Origin: Chitinophaga alhagiae
Lineage (GTDB): Bacteria; Bacteroidota; Bacteroidia; Chitinophagales; Chitinophagaceae
Reading direction: 5' to 3'
DNA length: 64,000 bases
NCBI RefSeq assembly: GCF_003568665.1
Contig: NZ_QXMH01000001.1
Location: 496,001-560,000 of the forward strand
This document shows positions 25,947 through 35,589 of this stretch, one piece after another; position 1 is the stretch's first letter, and the number at the start of each line of letters is the position of its first letter. Position numbers and translations under genes: made by a program. The notes under the pieces are model-generated. The model was not told the DNA's origin. It ran no database searches and saw only the letters and a list, made by a program, of their open reading frames with translations.

Positions 25947-26987
25947 CTATTTATGGGCCAGCAGCCTGCAGCTGATCTGGATATGCTGTACGGGGCGCCC
26001 TTCCTCCGGCGCCTCCTCGTGTATAGTGCGCAGCAGCAGCCGCGCTGCTTCCTCCCCCATTTCGTACGAGCTTTCTTCTATGGAAGCCACGGGCTTGTGA
26101 TCAAGGTATTGCAGCAAGGGCAGGTTCCCGAACCCGGCGAAGTCAATTTTCCGCAGCATGGCGGGATGTTTTCTTTTGAGGTATTCTATGGCGTCAAGCG
26201 CAATGTAGTTCTTGAACGCAAAAAAAGCCGTGGGCGGCGTGACCATTTTCATAAAACGCCGCATGGCCGAAAACGTGGCCTCCTGCGTAAAATCCACAGA
26301 CTTTACCAGCGCGCTGTTGTACGGCAGCTTGTATTTGTCCAGCGCGCGGCGGTAGCCTTCCATCCGCGTGTAGCTGACAGACATAGACTCCGGCCCCATA
26401 ATGTGCCCGATCCGCTTATGACCCTTTTTGATCAGGAACTCGGTGGCTTTGAAGGCCCCGTGCTCATTGTCTGAAATAACGGCGTCAAAACCGTCTTCTT
26501 TCGGCGGGCGGGCAAAAAATATAACAGGGATGCCGGTATAAGTGGTTTTCTTGAAAACAGACATGTCTTCCCGGTTCTTCGAAATAGCCACCAGCAATCC
26601 ATCTACACGGTTGCGCAGCATCAGGTCCACAATTTTGTCTTCCCGCTCGGGATCTTCGTGAGATTGTGAGATGATCACATTGTACTGGTGCTGGCCGGCC
26701 ACCTTTTCCGCGCCGTTGATGGCCAGCGCATAGTACTGGTCCATCAGGTTGGGAATGATGAGGCCGATGGTATAGGTCCTGTTGAGCTTGAAGTGCCGCG
26801 CCGCCTCATTGGGAATATAATTCCATTCATCCGCCAGCTTCTTCACCCGCGCCTTGGTGGGCGGGCTGATGGAAGGATCGTTGCTCAGTGATTTGGATAC
26901 CGTGGAAACAGACATATTCAATTTCTGGGCAATGTCTTTCAGTGTTACGCCTCTTTTCATCTGGAATTTATTTTGCCGGTTATTCAT
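25947..26987 (-). CDS. LacI family transcriptional regulator
   Basis: 346 residues from ATG 26987; ATG 26960 (MKRGVTLKDIA) is an equally plausible start. N-terminal helix-turn-helix VTLKDIAQKLNMSVSTVSKSLS with hinge helix, then a periplasmic-binding-protein-like sugar sensor (YTIGLIIPNLMDQYYALAINGAE, VDGLLVAISK, DAVISDNEHGAFKATEFLIKKGHKRIGHI, ending PVQHIQISCRLLAHK). It is transcribed away from the SusC/SusD glycan locus and most likely controls it in response to a released sugar. Palindromes in the intergenic region are candidate sites. Confidence 0.93.
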   Translation of the reverse strand: MNNRQNKFQMKRGVTLKDIAQKLNMSVSTVSKSLSNDPSISPPTKARVKKLADEWNYIPNEAARHFKLNRTYTIGLIIPNLMDQYYALAINGAEKVAGQHQYNVIISQSHEDPEREDKIVDLMLRNRVDGLLVAISKNREDMSVFKKTTYTGIPVIFFARPPKEDGFDAVISDNEHGAFKATEFLIKKGHKRIGHIMGPESMSVSYTRMEGYRRALDKYKLPYNSALVKSVDFTQEATFSAMRRFMKMVTPPTAFFAFKNYIALDAIEYLKRKHPAMLRKIDFAGFGNLPLLQYLDHKPVASIEESSYEMGEEAARLLLRTIHEEAPEEGRPVQHIQISCRLLAHK

Positions 26988-27001
26988 ACAAAAATATCTT
27001 A

Positions 27002-27040
27002 ATTGAAACAGGAATGTACCGCCCTGCATTCTATTTCAAT
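27002..27040. promoter_or_regulatory. Long interrupted inverted repeat upstream of the LacI gene
   Basis: ATTGAAA (27002-27008) and GAATG (27012-27016) pair with CATTC (27027-27031) and TTTCAAT (27034-27040). It lies 15 bp before the LacI start and could be an autoregulatory operator or a hairpin in the lacI leader. Confidence 0.45.
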
Positions 27041-27090
27041 CGTTGTAGTAGCCGTTTAGCCCTTTCCTGCTGGTTTTACATGGAGATTGT

Positions 27091-27103
27091 GCCTAAATTA
27101 GGC
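27091..27103. promoter_or_regulatory. Perfect 13-bp palindrome, candidate LacI operator of the glycan locus
   Basis: GCCTAAATTAGGC is a perfect palindrome about a central A, 69 bp before the SusC start and within the lacI-susC divergent region. The size and symmetry suit a LacI-type dimer, although typical sites have a central CG. Confidence 0.5.
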
Positions 27104-27171
27104 TATCGGAATGCAACCAAAAAATTACGGACCGGACCAATCTTACCATTATTCATTTTAAACGATTGCCT

Positions 27172-30123
27172 ATGTCGATCTCCGCCACGTTACGACTTAC
27201 CATTATGGTATTGCTGATTATTCCACGGCTGGCTTTTGCACAGACCACGCTCATCAAAGGGCGGGTAGCAGATACAGATGGGAATCCCATCCCCGGCGCC
27301 GCTGTGGCTATTAAAGGCACTTCGTCCGGCACCAGTACACAGCCAGACGGCACATTTTCACTCCCGGTCACTAAAACGACCGGCCTTGTACTCGTCATTT
27401 CCTCTCTCGGTTTTTCGGAAAAGGAAATAACGGTTGGCAGCAGCACATTTTATGACGTGCAGCTCGAAAAATCTGAACAGTCCCTCAACGCTGTAGTGGT
27501 AGTAGGTTACGGCACGCAGCGCAAAAGGGATGTAACCGGGGCGGTAGCCTCCATCCCTAAAGACAGGTTGCAGCAACTGCCCAACACCAACGTGGCAGAG
27601 GCTTTGCAAGGGTCCGTTCCCGGCCTGCAGATCAATACCAACGGCGGCGGGGCTGAAGGTAATGACCTTTCCATACTGGTAAGGGGCCGCAATTCCATCA
27701 GCGCCAGCAACAGCCCGCTCATTATTTGGGACGGTATTCCCTACACCGGCGGCATTTCAGAGATCAACCCCAACGACGTGGAATCTATTGAAGTGCTGAA
27801 AGATGCGTCCGCAGCCGCTATTTACGGCTCAAGAGGCTCTAACGGCGTTATTCTCATCACCAGCAAACAAGGCAAAAAGGGCAAGGCGGACATTACCTAT
27901 GACGGGTACTACTCCACCCAAACCCTCATTAACAAACCGCGGCTGCTCACCGGCCCTGAATTTTACGAGTTCAAGACCACCCGGCTCAACGCCAATACCA
28001 ACATACTGAGCCCGCAGGAGCAGGAAGTGTACGACGCCGGCAAATGGGTAGACTGGTATGACCTGGCCACCCAGCAGGGCGCCAAAATGCAGCATTCCCT
28101 CTCGGTACGCGGCGGCACAGACAAAGTAACTTACTACGTAGGCGGAACTTATCTTGATGTAAAAGGCGTGGCCCGTAACGACCGTTTTAAGCGTTACTCC
28201 ATCCGCCCATCATTAGACATTAAAATAACTCCGTGGCTCACCATGGCCACCAGCACACAGATCTCCTTCCAGGACCGTTCCGGCCTGCCCGTAGAATTTG
28301 AAGACAGCCGCAACGCCGGCGGCGGGGCCAACTTCTTCAACCCGCTCACCGCGCCATTCAACGAAGATGGTTCTATTGCCGTATACGCCTACCTGGACAA
28401 CAAGCAGGCCCGCAACCCGCTGGGCAACATACTGGTCAAGAACCAGGACAATTCGTACCGCATCTTCAGCACCAACAGCCTGAGAGTAGACGTACCTTTT
28501 GTAAAAGGCCTGAGCTACAAGCTGAACACCGGTGTGGAGTACGAGAACCTATCTCGCAAAACCTACTATGGCCGCAACGTGGCCGTTGGGCTGGAAAAGA
28601 ACGGCAATGCCATCAATTACAACTCCCTCGGCCGCAACTTCACCATAGAGAACATACTGAACTACTCCCGCGAGTTTGGCGTGCACAGCCTCAATGTGAC
28701 CGCGTTGTACAGCAGCCAGAGCGAAGATTTTGACCGTGACCAGCTGGAAGGCGTAGACTTTCCGAACGATGTGCTCACCAATTACCAGATGAACCAGGCC
28801 TCCCTGCTCACGCCATCGTCTACCAACTTCAAACAGAACCTGCTCTCGCAAATGGCCCGTATCAACTACGGTTATGACGGCCGGTACCTGTTAACGCTCA
28901 CGGCCCGCCGTGACGGCTATTCCGCCTTCGGTAAAGGTAAGAAGTACGGTATCTTCCCCTCCGCCGCGGTGGCCTGGAATATTTCGGAAGAAAGTTTCAT
29001 GAAACCGGTAGACGCCATCAGCAACCTCAAGCTGCGCGCTTCTTACGGCCTCAACGGCAACCAGGCGGTATCCAGCTACAGCTCGCTGGCCACCATGACC
29101 AGCGCGCCGTACATCAGCGGCACCACGCTGTACCCGGGTTATATTCCCAACAAACTGTCTAACGAGAACCTGGGTTGGGAATCTACCCGCTCCTTCTCCC
29201 TCGGCCTGGATTTCGGCTTGCTCAACAACCGCATCCAGGGTACGGTAGACCTGTATTCAGCCCGTACGGAAGACCTGCTGCTGCTGCGCAGCATTTCATC
29301 CGTGCAGGGCATCACCGAGGTGCTGCAGAATATCGGCAAAACATCTAACAAAGGCATAGAGGTGGGCATTACCTCCACCAACATCAAAGCCCGGAACTTT
29401 ACCTGGAGCACCAATGCCAACTTCTCCAGCAACCGCAACAGGATACTTGACCTGTACGGCGACGGGCGGGATGATGTGCTAAACGGCTGGTTCATTAACA
29501 GGCCCATCCGCATGATCTACGCCCTGCAATACGACGGTATTTTCAAGTCTGAAGAAGAAGTGGCCGCTTCCGCGCAGAAAGACGCCCAGCCGGGCTGGGT
29601 AAGGGTGAAAGACGTAGACGGCAGCGGCAGCATCAACACCGCGTCTGACCGTACCTTTATCGGCCAGCAAGATCCCAAGTTCACCTGGGGCCTCACCAAC
29701 ACCTTCCGCTACAAGGAATTTAGCCTGATGGTATTCCTCTTCGGCGTACAGGGCGTTACAAAAAACAATACGCTGCAAAGCGACAACGTATTTGCGGATA
29801 CCCGCCGCAACACGGTGAAAAAAGACTGGTGGTCTCCCAAGAACCCCAACGGCACCCATTTTTCTAATGACGCTAATGCCAACAAGCTGAGCGTACAGCA
29901 GTATGAGAACGGCAGCTTCATGCGCCTGAAAGACGTATCGCTGGCCTATGAGCTGCCTTCGTCTCTCAAAAAGAGGCTGCAGCTGACCGCGGCCAAATGT
30001 TACGTGACCGCGCGCAACCTGGCCACCGTTACCAAATACAAGGGGCTTGACCCGGAACTGACAAACCAGTTCGGCATTCCGCTGCAACGGGAAATTGTTG
30101 TGGGCCTTACCATTGGGTTATAA
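27172..30123 (+). CDS. SusC/RagA family TonB-dependent outer-membrane channel
   Basis: 983 residues from the ATG at 27172 (a TTG two codons earlier is unlikely). Signal peptide ends RLAFAQ; then a carboxypeptidase-D-regulatory-like domain (TLIKGRVADTDGNPIPGAAV), the hallmark VVVVGYGTQRKRDVTGAVAS, the plug (LIIWDGIPYTGG, IEVLKDASAAAIYGSRGSNG) and the barrel, ending REIVVGLTIGL. First gene of a glycan utilisation operon, paired with the SusD gene 27 bp downstream. It has no STN domain, in line with LacI-type rather than sigma-factor control. Confidence 0.97.
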   Translation: MSISATLRLTIMVLLIIPRLAFAQTTLIKGRVADTDGNPIPGAAVAIKGTSSGTSTQPDGTFSLPVTKTTGLVLVISSLGFSEKEITVGSSTFYDVQLEKSEQSLNAVVVVGYGTQRKRDVTGAVASIPKDRLQQLPNTNVAEALQGSVPGLQINTNGGGAEGNDLSILVRGRNSISASNSPLIIWDGIPYTGGISEINPNDVESIEVLKDASAAAIYGSRGSNGVILITSKQGKKGKADITYDGYYSTQTLINKPRLLTGPEFYEFKTTRLNANTNILSPQEQEVYDAGKWVDWYDLATQQGAKMQHSLSVRGGTDKVTYYVGGTYLDVKGVARNDRFKRYSIRPSLDIKITPWLTMATSTQISFQDRSGLPVEFEDSRNAGGGANFFNPLTAPFNEDGSIAVYAYLDNKQARNPLGNILVKNQDNSYRIFSTNSLRVDVPFVKGLSYKLNTGVEYENLSRKTYYGRNVAVGLEKNGNAINYNSLGRNFTIENILNYSREFGVHSLNVTALYSSQSEDFDRDQLEGVDFPNDVLTNYQMNQASLLTPSSTNFKQNLLSQMARINYGYDGRYLLTLTARRDGYSAFGKGKKYGIFPSAAVAWNISEESFMKPVDAISNLKLRASYGLNGNQAVSSYSSLATMTSAPYISGTTLYPGYIPNKLSNENLGWESTRSFSLGLDFGLLNNRIQGTVDLYSARTEDLLLLRSISSVQGITEVLQNIGKTSNKGIEVGITSTNIKARNFTWSTNANFSSNRNRILDLYGDGRDDVLNGWFINRPIRMIYALQYDGIFKSEEEVAASAQKDAQPGWVRVKDVDGSGSINTASDRTFIGQQDPKFTWGLTNTFRYKEFSLMVFLFGVQGVTKNNTLQSDNVFADTRRNTVKKDWWSPKNPNGTHFSNDANANKLSVQQYENGSFMRLKDVSLAYELPSSLKKRLQLTAAKCYVTARNLATVTKYKGLDPELTNQFGIPLQREIVVGLTIGL

Positions 30124-30150
30124 TCGGTTTTTTATCAGAAAACAATTGTT

Positions 30151-31833
30151 ATGAACAAATTCACCAAGCTATCGCTTTCCACCATATTAGTCCTCAGCGG
30201 CCTGCAGTGCCACAAGGGTTTTCTCGATGAAGAGCCCAAGGCCATCATTGCACCGGATAACCTGTACGTGAACAAGGCCGGTTTTGACGCAGGCCTGTTC
30301 GGGCTGTACAGCCAGGTGCGGTCTGAGCGCAAAGGCATCAACGGCGCCAGCAACGACCTTACCAGCACCGCCGCCATCATTGGCGTAGACAATGCTTACA
30401 GCCTCTACCCCGCCGGCGGCGCGGCGGAATCCGTGTTCAACGATTTTGGCGTACGGATGAACCCTACCGCCAACTACATCCGCAACCTGTGGGAATATCT
30501 CTACCAGACCATCAACGCCGCCAACACCATCGTAGACCGGGCGGAAAACCCTGACGTGGAATGGACGGAAGATGAAAAGAACCAGGTGCTGGCGGAAGCC
30601 CGCCTCATCAGGGCATGGGCCTACCGTCACCTTACCTACCTCTGGGGCAAGGTACCGCTGAACCTGCATGAATCTGACGGCAACAGCATCCGCACAGACT
30701 GGGAAAGAACATCGGTAGCGGAAATACGCGCGGCCATGGAGCAGGACTGGCTGTTTGCGGAAGCGCACCTGCCGGATGTGCCGGTGATGGACGGCCGGGC
30801 CAGCAAAGTGGTGGCCCAGCACTACCTCGCGGAACTGTACCTCACCATGGGCGCTAATGAAAAGGCCCGGGACAAGGCGCAGGCCGTAGTGTCTAACCCC
30901 AACTACAACCTGATGACAGAGCGGTACGGCGTAAACGCCAGCCAGCCCGGCACCCCCTTTACGGATATGTTCCTGGACAAAAACTCCAACCGCAGCGAAG
31001 GCAACCGGGAAGTACTCTGGACCTTCCAGAACGAGTACCTGACGGTGGGCGGCGATGTGAACATCATGAGAAGGTGGTGGGTGAACCGTTACAACACCAT
31101 CAAGGTGAACAATAAAACACCTATTACTTTTTCTGTGGAGAACGGAGGCCGTGGCATTGGCCGGTTTGCCGCCACCAAATACGCGTTTTCCGTTTACGGG
31201 GCTAATGACGACCGTGGTTCCTACCATGCATGGCGTTATTTTTACCTCATCAACAACCCGTCTTCCCTGCCTTCCGGCTCAAAACCAGAAGCCACCTGCG
31301 CTTCTCCCGGCTGGACCGGCCCTGGCCTGGGAGACACCATAAAGCTCAGTGTTGACTGCAACGAGCCCAACCCGAGCGCCACCACGGCACAAAACTGGCC
31401 CAGCACCCGCAAATGGGATTGGGCGCCACCGCCGCCAGACGTGGAGAACTCTTCCAACTATAACGACCAGGTGTACCTGCGCCTGGCAGAAACCTACCTG
31501 TTGCTGGCGGAAGCCCAGCTCAAAGTGGGCGATGCGCCCAACGCGGCCATCACCATCAACGCCCTGCGCAACCGCGCGCACGCCACGCCTATTACGGCCG
31601 GGGATGTGACGCTGGCGTTCATCCTGGACGAACGCTCCCGCGAGCTGTTTTCAGAAGAGCACCGCCGTTACACGCTGCTGCGCACCGGCACCTGGTTTGA
31701 CCGCACAAAACAATACAACCGGTTCACCGGCGCTAAAATAGCACTGAGAGACACGCTGCTGCCTATTCCGCAGAGCGTGATAGACGCAAACCTTACTAAG
31801 CCCATGGAACAAAACCCGGGGTACGATCAATGA
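30151..31833 (+). CDS. SusD/RagB family substrate-binding lipoprotein
   Basis: 560 residues; signal with Cys20 (SGLQC) and the typical CHKGFLDEEPKA start. SusD landmarks include VLAEARLIRAWAYRHLTYLWGKVPLNL, YLRLAETYLLLAEAQLKVGDAPNA and LFSEEHRRYTLLRTGTWFDR. It is larger than many SusD proteins through insertions at ~330-430. The stop codon overlaps the start of the esterase gene (ATGA), so the two are translationally coupled. Confidence 0.96.
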   Translation: MNKFTKLSLSTILVLSGLQCHKGFLDEEPKAIIAPDNLYVNKAGFDAGLFGLYSQVRSERKGINGASNDLTSTAAIIGVDNAYSLYPAGGAAESVFNDFGVRMNPTANYIRNLWEYLYQTINAANTIVDRAENPDVEWTEDEKNQVLAEARLIRAWAYRHLTYLWGKVPLNLHESDGNSIRTDWERTSVAEIRAAMEQDWLFAEAHLPDVPVMDGRASKVVAQHYLAELYLTMGANEKARDKAQAVVSNPNYNLMTERYGVNASQPGTPFTDMFLDKNSNRSEGNREVLWTFQNEYLTVGGDVNIMRRWWVNRYNTIKVNNKTPITFSVENGGRGIGRFAATKYAFSVYGANDDRGSYHAWRYFYLINNPSSLPSGSKPEATCASPGWTGPGLGDTIKLSVDCNEPNPSATTAQNWPSTRKWDWAPPPPDVENSSNYNDQVYLRLAETYLLLAEAQLKVGDAPNAAITINALRNRAHATPITAGDVTLAFILDERSRELFSEEHRRYTLLRTGTWFDRTKQYNRFTGAKIALRDTLLPIPQSVIDANLTKPMEQNPGYDQ

Positions 31834-32618
31834 TGATACAATATCTGCTCAAACTGGCGGCCGCCTGCTGTGTGGCGCTGCTGGTGGTAAAAGGCGTTAA
31901 GGCACAACAGACAACGGATTATGACCTCTACCTGGTGATCGGCCAGTCTAACATGGCCGGTCGCGGCGTGATCAGCGGCGCTTACGTTACGGAAGCGCCG
32001 CGCCACGTGGTCATGCTGACCAAAGACCTCCAATGGGTGCAGGCCAGGCACCCCCTGCATTTCGACAAACCGAAGGTAGCAGGCGTAGGGCCGGGCATTT
32101 CCTTTGCGGAGGTGATGGCCAAAAAACGGAAACGGAAAACCATTGCGTTGATACCCTGTTCCGTAGGCGGCAGCTCCATTGAATCATGGGCGCCCGGCGG
32201 CTTTGACAAACCTACCCGTACCCACCCGTACGATGACATGCTGGTACGGCTGCGGGAAGCCATGAAAAGCGGCACCCTGCGCGGCGTGATCTGGCTGCAG
32301 GGAGAGTCTGATTCCAGCCCTGAAAAGGCCAAAGCCTACCTCGGCAAACTGCAGGCGCTGATAGAGCGCCTGCGCACGGTAGCAGGCAACCCGGAACTGC
32401 CGTTCGTAGCGGGGGAACTGGGCCCTTTCAGGGAAAACTTCCGCCACTTCAACATTGAACTGGATAAATTACCGCAACTGGTGCCCTTCACGGCGGTAGC
32501 CACTTCCGAAGGGCTGACCCATAAAGGAGACAACACACATTTTGATGCCGCGTCTGCCACCGAATACGGCAAACGTTTCGCGGCAAAAATGAAAGCCTTG
32601 CAAAAGCGCAAGTCGTAA
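31830..32618 (+). CDS. SASA-domain carbohydrate acetylesterase, exported
   Basis: 262 residues with a signal peptide ending VKAQ. The sialate-O-acetylesterase-type SGNH motifs are complete: LVIGQSNMAGRG with nucleophile Ser40, GGSSIESWAPGG (oxyanion-hole glycine), VIWLQGESDS, and DNTHFD with Asp234 and His237 completing the triad. Enzymes of this family (CE6 and relatives) remove acetyl groups from plant polysaccharides such as acetylated xylan, or from sialic acid. Overlap with susD by 4 bases ties it to the glycan locus; deacetylation before glycosidase action is the likely role. Confidence 0.9.
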   Translation: MMIQYLLKLAAACCVALLVVKGVKAQQTTDYDLYLVIGQSNMAGRGVISGAYVTEAPRHVVMLTKDLQWVQARHPLHFDKPKVAGVGPGISFAEVMAKKRKRKTIALIPCSVGGSSIESWAPGGFDKPTRTHPYDDMLVRLREAMKSGTLRGVIWLQGESDSSPEKAKAYLGKLQALIERLRTVAGNPELPFVAGELGPFRENFRHFNIELDKLPQLVPFTAVATSEGLTHKGDNTHFDAASATEYGKRFAAKMKALQKRKS

Positions 32619-32631
32619 AATGTAAAAATTG

Positions 32632-35484
32632 ATGAACGTATTCAGGAAACTGGCCTTGTTACCCATGGCCCTGCTATTCTCATGCCACCTGTACGCCAAT
32701 GGCGTGCCGCAGCGCATCACGGCCTTTACCACGCTCAGTACTGTAAAGCTGGAAGCTGTTTTTGACGGAATGCCCGCTGCAGGCGCGCAATACAGGATCA
32801 CGATAACGGACAGCCTCACGGGCAAAACCATTTTTGACAAAACGCTGGCGCCCACGGCCGTACTGGCGGAAGAAAAAAAGCTGGTCTTCCACACCGGCCC
32901 TGTCAACGCCCAGGCCTGGGCGCCCTCCGCGCCGTACCTGTACCACCTCAGTTTTACTGTTAGCGGGCAGGGCAGGCAGGCGCAAACGTTGCACCGGCGC
33001 ATTGGTTTCCGGTTCTTTGAGTCCCGGAACGGGCAGTTGTGGCTCAACGGCAAACCCGTGTTCCTCCGCGGCATTGCCATCAATCCCCCCGCCCGCGGCA
33101 TCCCTGACACTATTGAGAAAAGCCGCCGGTTTGCGGAAGAATACGTGCGGTACATGAAGAGCCTGCACGTCAACATTATCCGCATTCCTAACAATGAGAC
33201 CTGGTACGATGTGTGTGACGAGCTGGGCATGATGGTATTTGGCGGCAACTACAGCAGCTCCGTGATGGGAGAAAAGCCGCCCACGGCCTATGACGAAGCG
33301 GTGAGCTGGTATAAGAACGAAGCCTATGCCAACATTGCCGGCCACCCCAGCCTCATGATATACGCCATGACCAATGAAGTGCCGTACGACGGTGAAATTG
33401 GCGAACGCTGGGAAAAATTCCTGACCTACGCGCACACCGCGCTCCGCCGCTGGGACAGTACCCGCCTCTACATTGGCAACCCCGGTTACGGCTACGGCAA
33501 ATCAGGAGATATCTGTGACCTGCACCGCTACTGGGGCTGGTACTACTGTTCGCCCTTCAACTTCATCAACATCCGGAACAACGCGGCCATTGTACCTTTT
33601 CCAAAAAAAGCGCAGCCCGTTACGTTTACCGAATGCGTGGGCAACTACACCGGCCCTGACGGCAAATACAACCTCACGCCAGATCATAAAAATCCCGGCT
33701 CGCAGTTGAACTGGACAGGCCATGCGCCCTGGAGCGAGCAGGCCAGGCTGGCGGACGAGCACCAGTCCTTCACGTTCAAAAAAGCAACGGAACTGTTCAG
33801 GCGCCTGCGTGTGATCAATCCCGAACTGAGCGGCGTGTTCCCGTTCACCATTCTCTTCTATAACTGGAACAACGTGCAGCAATTTGTAGACATGGGCCCC
33901 AAACCCGTTACCCGGCAGGCCCGCCTCTCTTACCAGCCGCTGCTGGTAAGCTGGGAGAACTGGGCCACGCAGGTATACGCCGGTGCCACCATTCACCCTG
34001 TGGTGCATGTGGTGAATGACGATGACAGGTTTGAAGACCTGCGCAACGCCCGGCTGGTATACCAGTTACGCAGCAATGGCCACATCACCCAGCTGGGCGA
34101 TACGCTGCAGCTGCCTTCCATTGCCTATTACAGCACATGGCAAAAAAAATTGTCCATTACCCTGCCCGCCACACTGCCAAGCGGCCAGTACGAACTGGTG
34201 GGAAAAATATTGAAAGGAGACAAAGTAGTATCCGAAAATTACGATGCGTTGTACATCGGCATCAGGAGCGCCGCGCCGGCAGCGCCATCCGTTTACCTGT
34301 ATGACCCTTCCGGCAATACGGCCGCTGCCTTCAACCGCAACGGTATTCCGTACAAGTTGCTCGCCACCCTCCAGCAGCTGCCCGCCGGCGCCACGCTGGT
34401 ATTGGGCGAGAACAGCGCGCGTACGCAAATGGGCAACCTGCGGTCATTTGTGCAGGCAGGCGGCCGGGTGCTGTGCCTCCGTCAAGACAGTGCGCATATG
34501 CCCGTCCTGAACAGCCTGTTGCCCGTGCCCATTAAAAATATTACCACCGCGCTTGACGTGCCGGCCTACCCGCCGCCGCCCCGGCCTTCCCGCAACGGTT
34601 TATACCTGAACCCCGAAAGGCCGGAGCACCCGGTGTTTGACGGCATCACGCGGGAGCGCCTGCGTGTTTGGTCTGACTATACCGGCTGGAACGAATCGCA
34701 ACCCGGCTTCCCCGCTGTATACCCTGTTACCGATGGTTTTGTGCCCGTTCACAAAAAAGACCTGGAACATATAGCCGTGCTGGGCAATTACGGTATGGCG
34801 CTGGAAGGCATGGCCCTGGCGGAGTTTTTTGACGGCAAGGGCAGCGTGCTGCTCTGCGGCCTTGACCTGGCGGCCCGCGCGGGCATAGACCCCGTGGCAG
34901 ACCGCATGCTGTGCAACCTGGCCGGTTACATGGCCGGCACACAGGGCCACCACCGCTACCCGCTCATTACCGCACCCATTGTATGGGGAGACTATGCCAC
35001 TGAAAAAGGCGTGCTCACCGGCGTTAACAGCGGGCTGATGGTACACGCCGTACCACGCGCGCCGGCCAACATCAAAAGCACGGTGCGCCTCACCCGTGAG
35101 GGCAACCGCTTCCAGGGTGCGGCAGGCGGCTTCAACACCAGGCCGGGCGTACAGTATGTGGCCAACGGCCGCCGCATGTACGGCCCCTACTACCTCCGTG
35201 GTTTTGGCAATGTGCCGGAACCGGTTGATACCACCGGCAACATTGGCGAAGGGGTTTTCTGGTGCCGCGTGCCCGCAGACCGCAAAACCGTTGCCACGCT
35301 GGTCTGGAACCAGGCGGATGAACCGTTGCCGGTAACCGTACAGGTAAACGGCCAGGCGCCCGTACGCAAGGAAATTGCCGCAGGCGCCAGTATTTGGGTA
35401 GATTGCCCGCTGAATGCCACTACGGTGAAGATGCGGTATAGCGGAGACAGGAGACTGGTATTATTGGAAACAACTTTCAGATAG
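32632..35484 (+). CDS. Glycoside hydrolase family 2-like enzyme with C-terminal glutamine-amidotransferase-like domain
   Basis: 950 residues from ATG 32632; signal peptide ends HLYANG. Order: an Ig-like domain (~25-120), the GH2 barrel beginning GQLWLNGKPVFLRGIAINPP, acid/base Glu249 in IYAMTNEVPYDGE, probable nucleophile Glu334 in VTFTECVGNY, beta domains (~440-540), then a Rossmann-like domain with LRSFVQAGGRVLCLRQDS and HPVFDGI, and a beta tail with VPADRKTVATLVWNQADEP. The N-terminal jelly-roll sugar-binding domain of classical beta-galactosidases is missing. Specificity (galactosidase, glucuronidase, mannosidase) is not evident. It lies 13 bp after the esterase gene in the operon. Confidence 0.85.
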   Translation: MNVFRKLALLPMALLFSCHLYANGVPQRITAFTTLSTVKLEAVFDGMPAAGAQYRITITDSLTGKTIFDKTLAPTAVLAEEKKLVFHTGPVNAQAWAPSAPYLYHLSFTVSGQGRQAQTLHRRIGFRFFESRNGQLWLNGKPVFLRGIAINPPARGIPDTIEKSRRFAEEYVRYMKSLHVNIIRIPNNETWYDVCDELGMMVFGGNYSSSVMGEKPPTAYDEAVSWYKNEAYANIAGHPSLMIYAMTNEVPYDGEIGERWEKFLTYAHTALRRWDSTRLYIGNPGYGYGKSGDICDLHRYWGWYYCSPFNFINIRNNAAIVPFPKKAQPVTFTECVGNYTGPDGKYNLTPDHKNPGSQLNWTGHAPWSEQARLADEHQSFTFKKATELFRRLRVINPELSGVFPFTILFYNWNNVQQFVDMGPKPVTRQARLSYQPLLVSWENWATQVYAGATIHPVVHVVNDDDRFEDLRNARLVYQLRSNGHITQLGDTLQLPSIAYYSTWQKKLSITLPATLPSGQYELVGKILKGDKVVSENYDALYIGIRSAAPAAPSVYLYDPSGNTAAAFNRNGIPYKLLATLQQLPAGATLVLGENSARTQMGNLRSFVQAGGRVLCLRQDSAHMPVLNSLLPVPIKNITTALDVPAYPPPPRPSRNGLYLNPERPEHPVFDGITRERLRVWSDYTGWNESQPGFPAVYPVTDGFVPVHKKDLEHIAVLGNYGMALEGMALAEFFDGKGSVLLCGLDLAARAGIDPVADRMLCNLAGYMAGTQGHHRYPLITAPIVWGDYATEKGVLTGVNSGLMVHAVPRAPANIKSTVRLTREGNRFQGAAGGFNTRPGVQYVANGRRMYGPYYLRGFGNVPEPVDTTGNIGEGVFWCRVPADRKTVATLVWNQADEPLPVTVQVNGQAPVRKEIAAGASIWVDCPLNATTVKMRYSGDRRLVLLETTFR

Positions 35485-35534
35485 CCGGATATATAGGAAC
35501 AGTTTTTGAGGCCGGCCGTAATGCCGCCTGGTAT

Positions 35535-35561
35535 GCAGCCGGCAGTTTTCAGGCCGGCTGC
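35535..35561 (+). other. Hairpin between two genes of the glycan operon
   Basis: GCAGCCGGC (35535-35543) and GCCGGCTGC (35553-35561) form a perfect 9-bp stem with a 9-base loop, without a following U run. It may be an mRNA-processing or partial-termination site that lowers expression of the last gene. Confidence 0.5.
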
Positions 35562-35589
35562 TGCCATCACCGAAAATTCAGACAGCCAC

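Noticed and set aside
35506..35589. Upstream start of the double-discoidin protein at 35506
   Set aside because: The added segment is encoded through the intergenic hairpin and removes a proper signal peptide; ATG 35590 is better.
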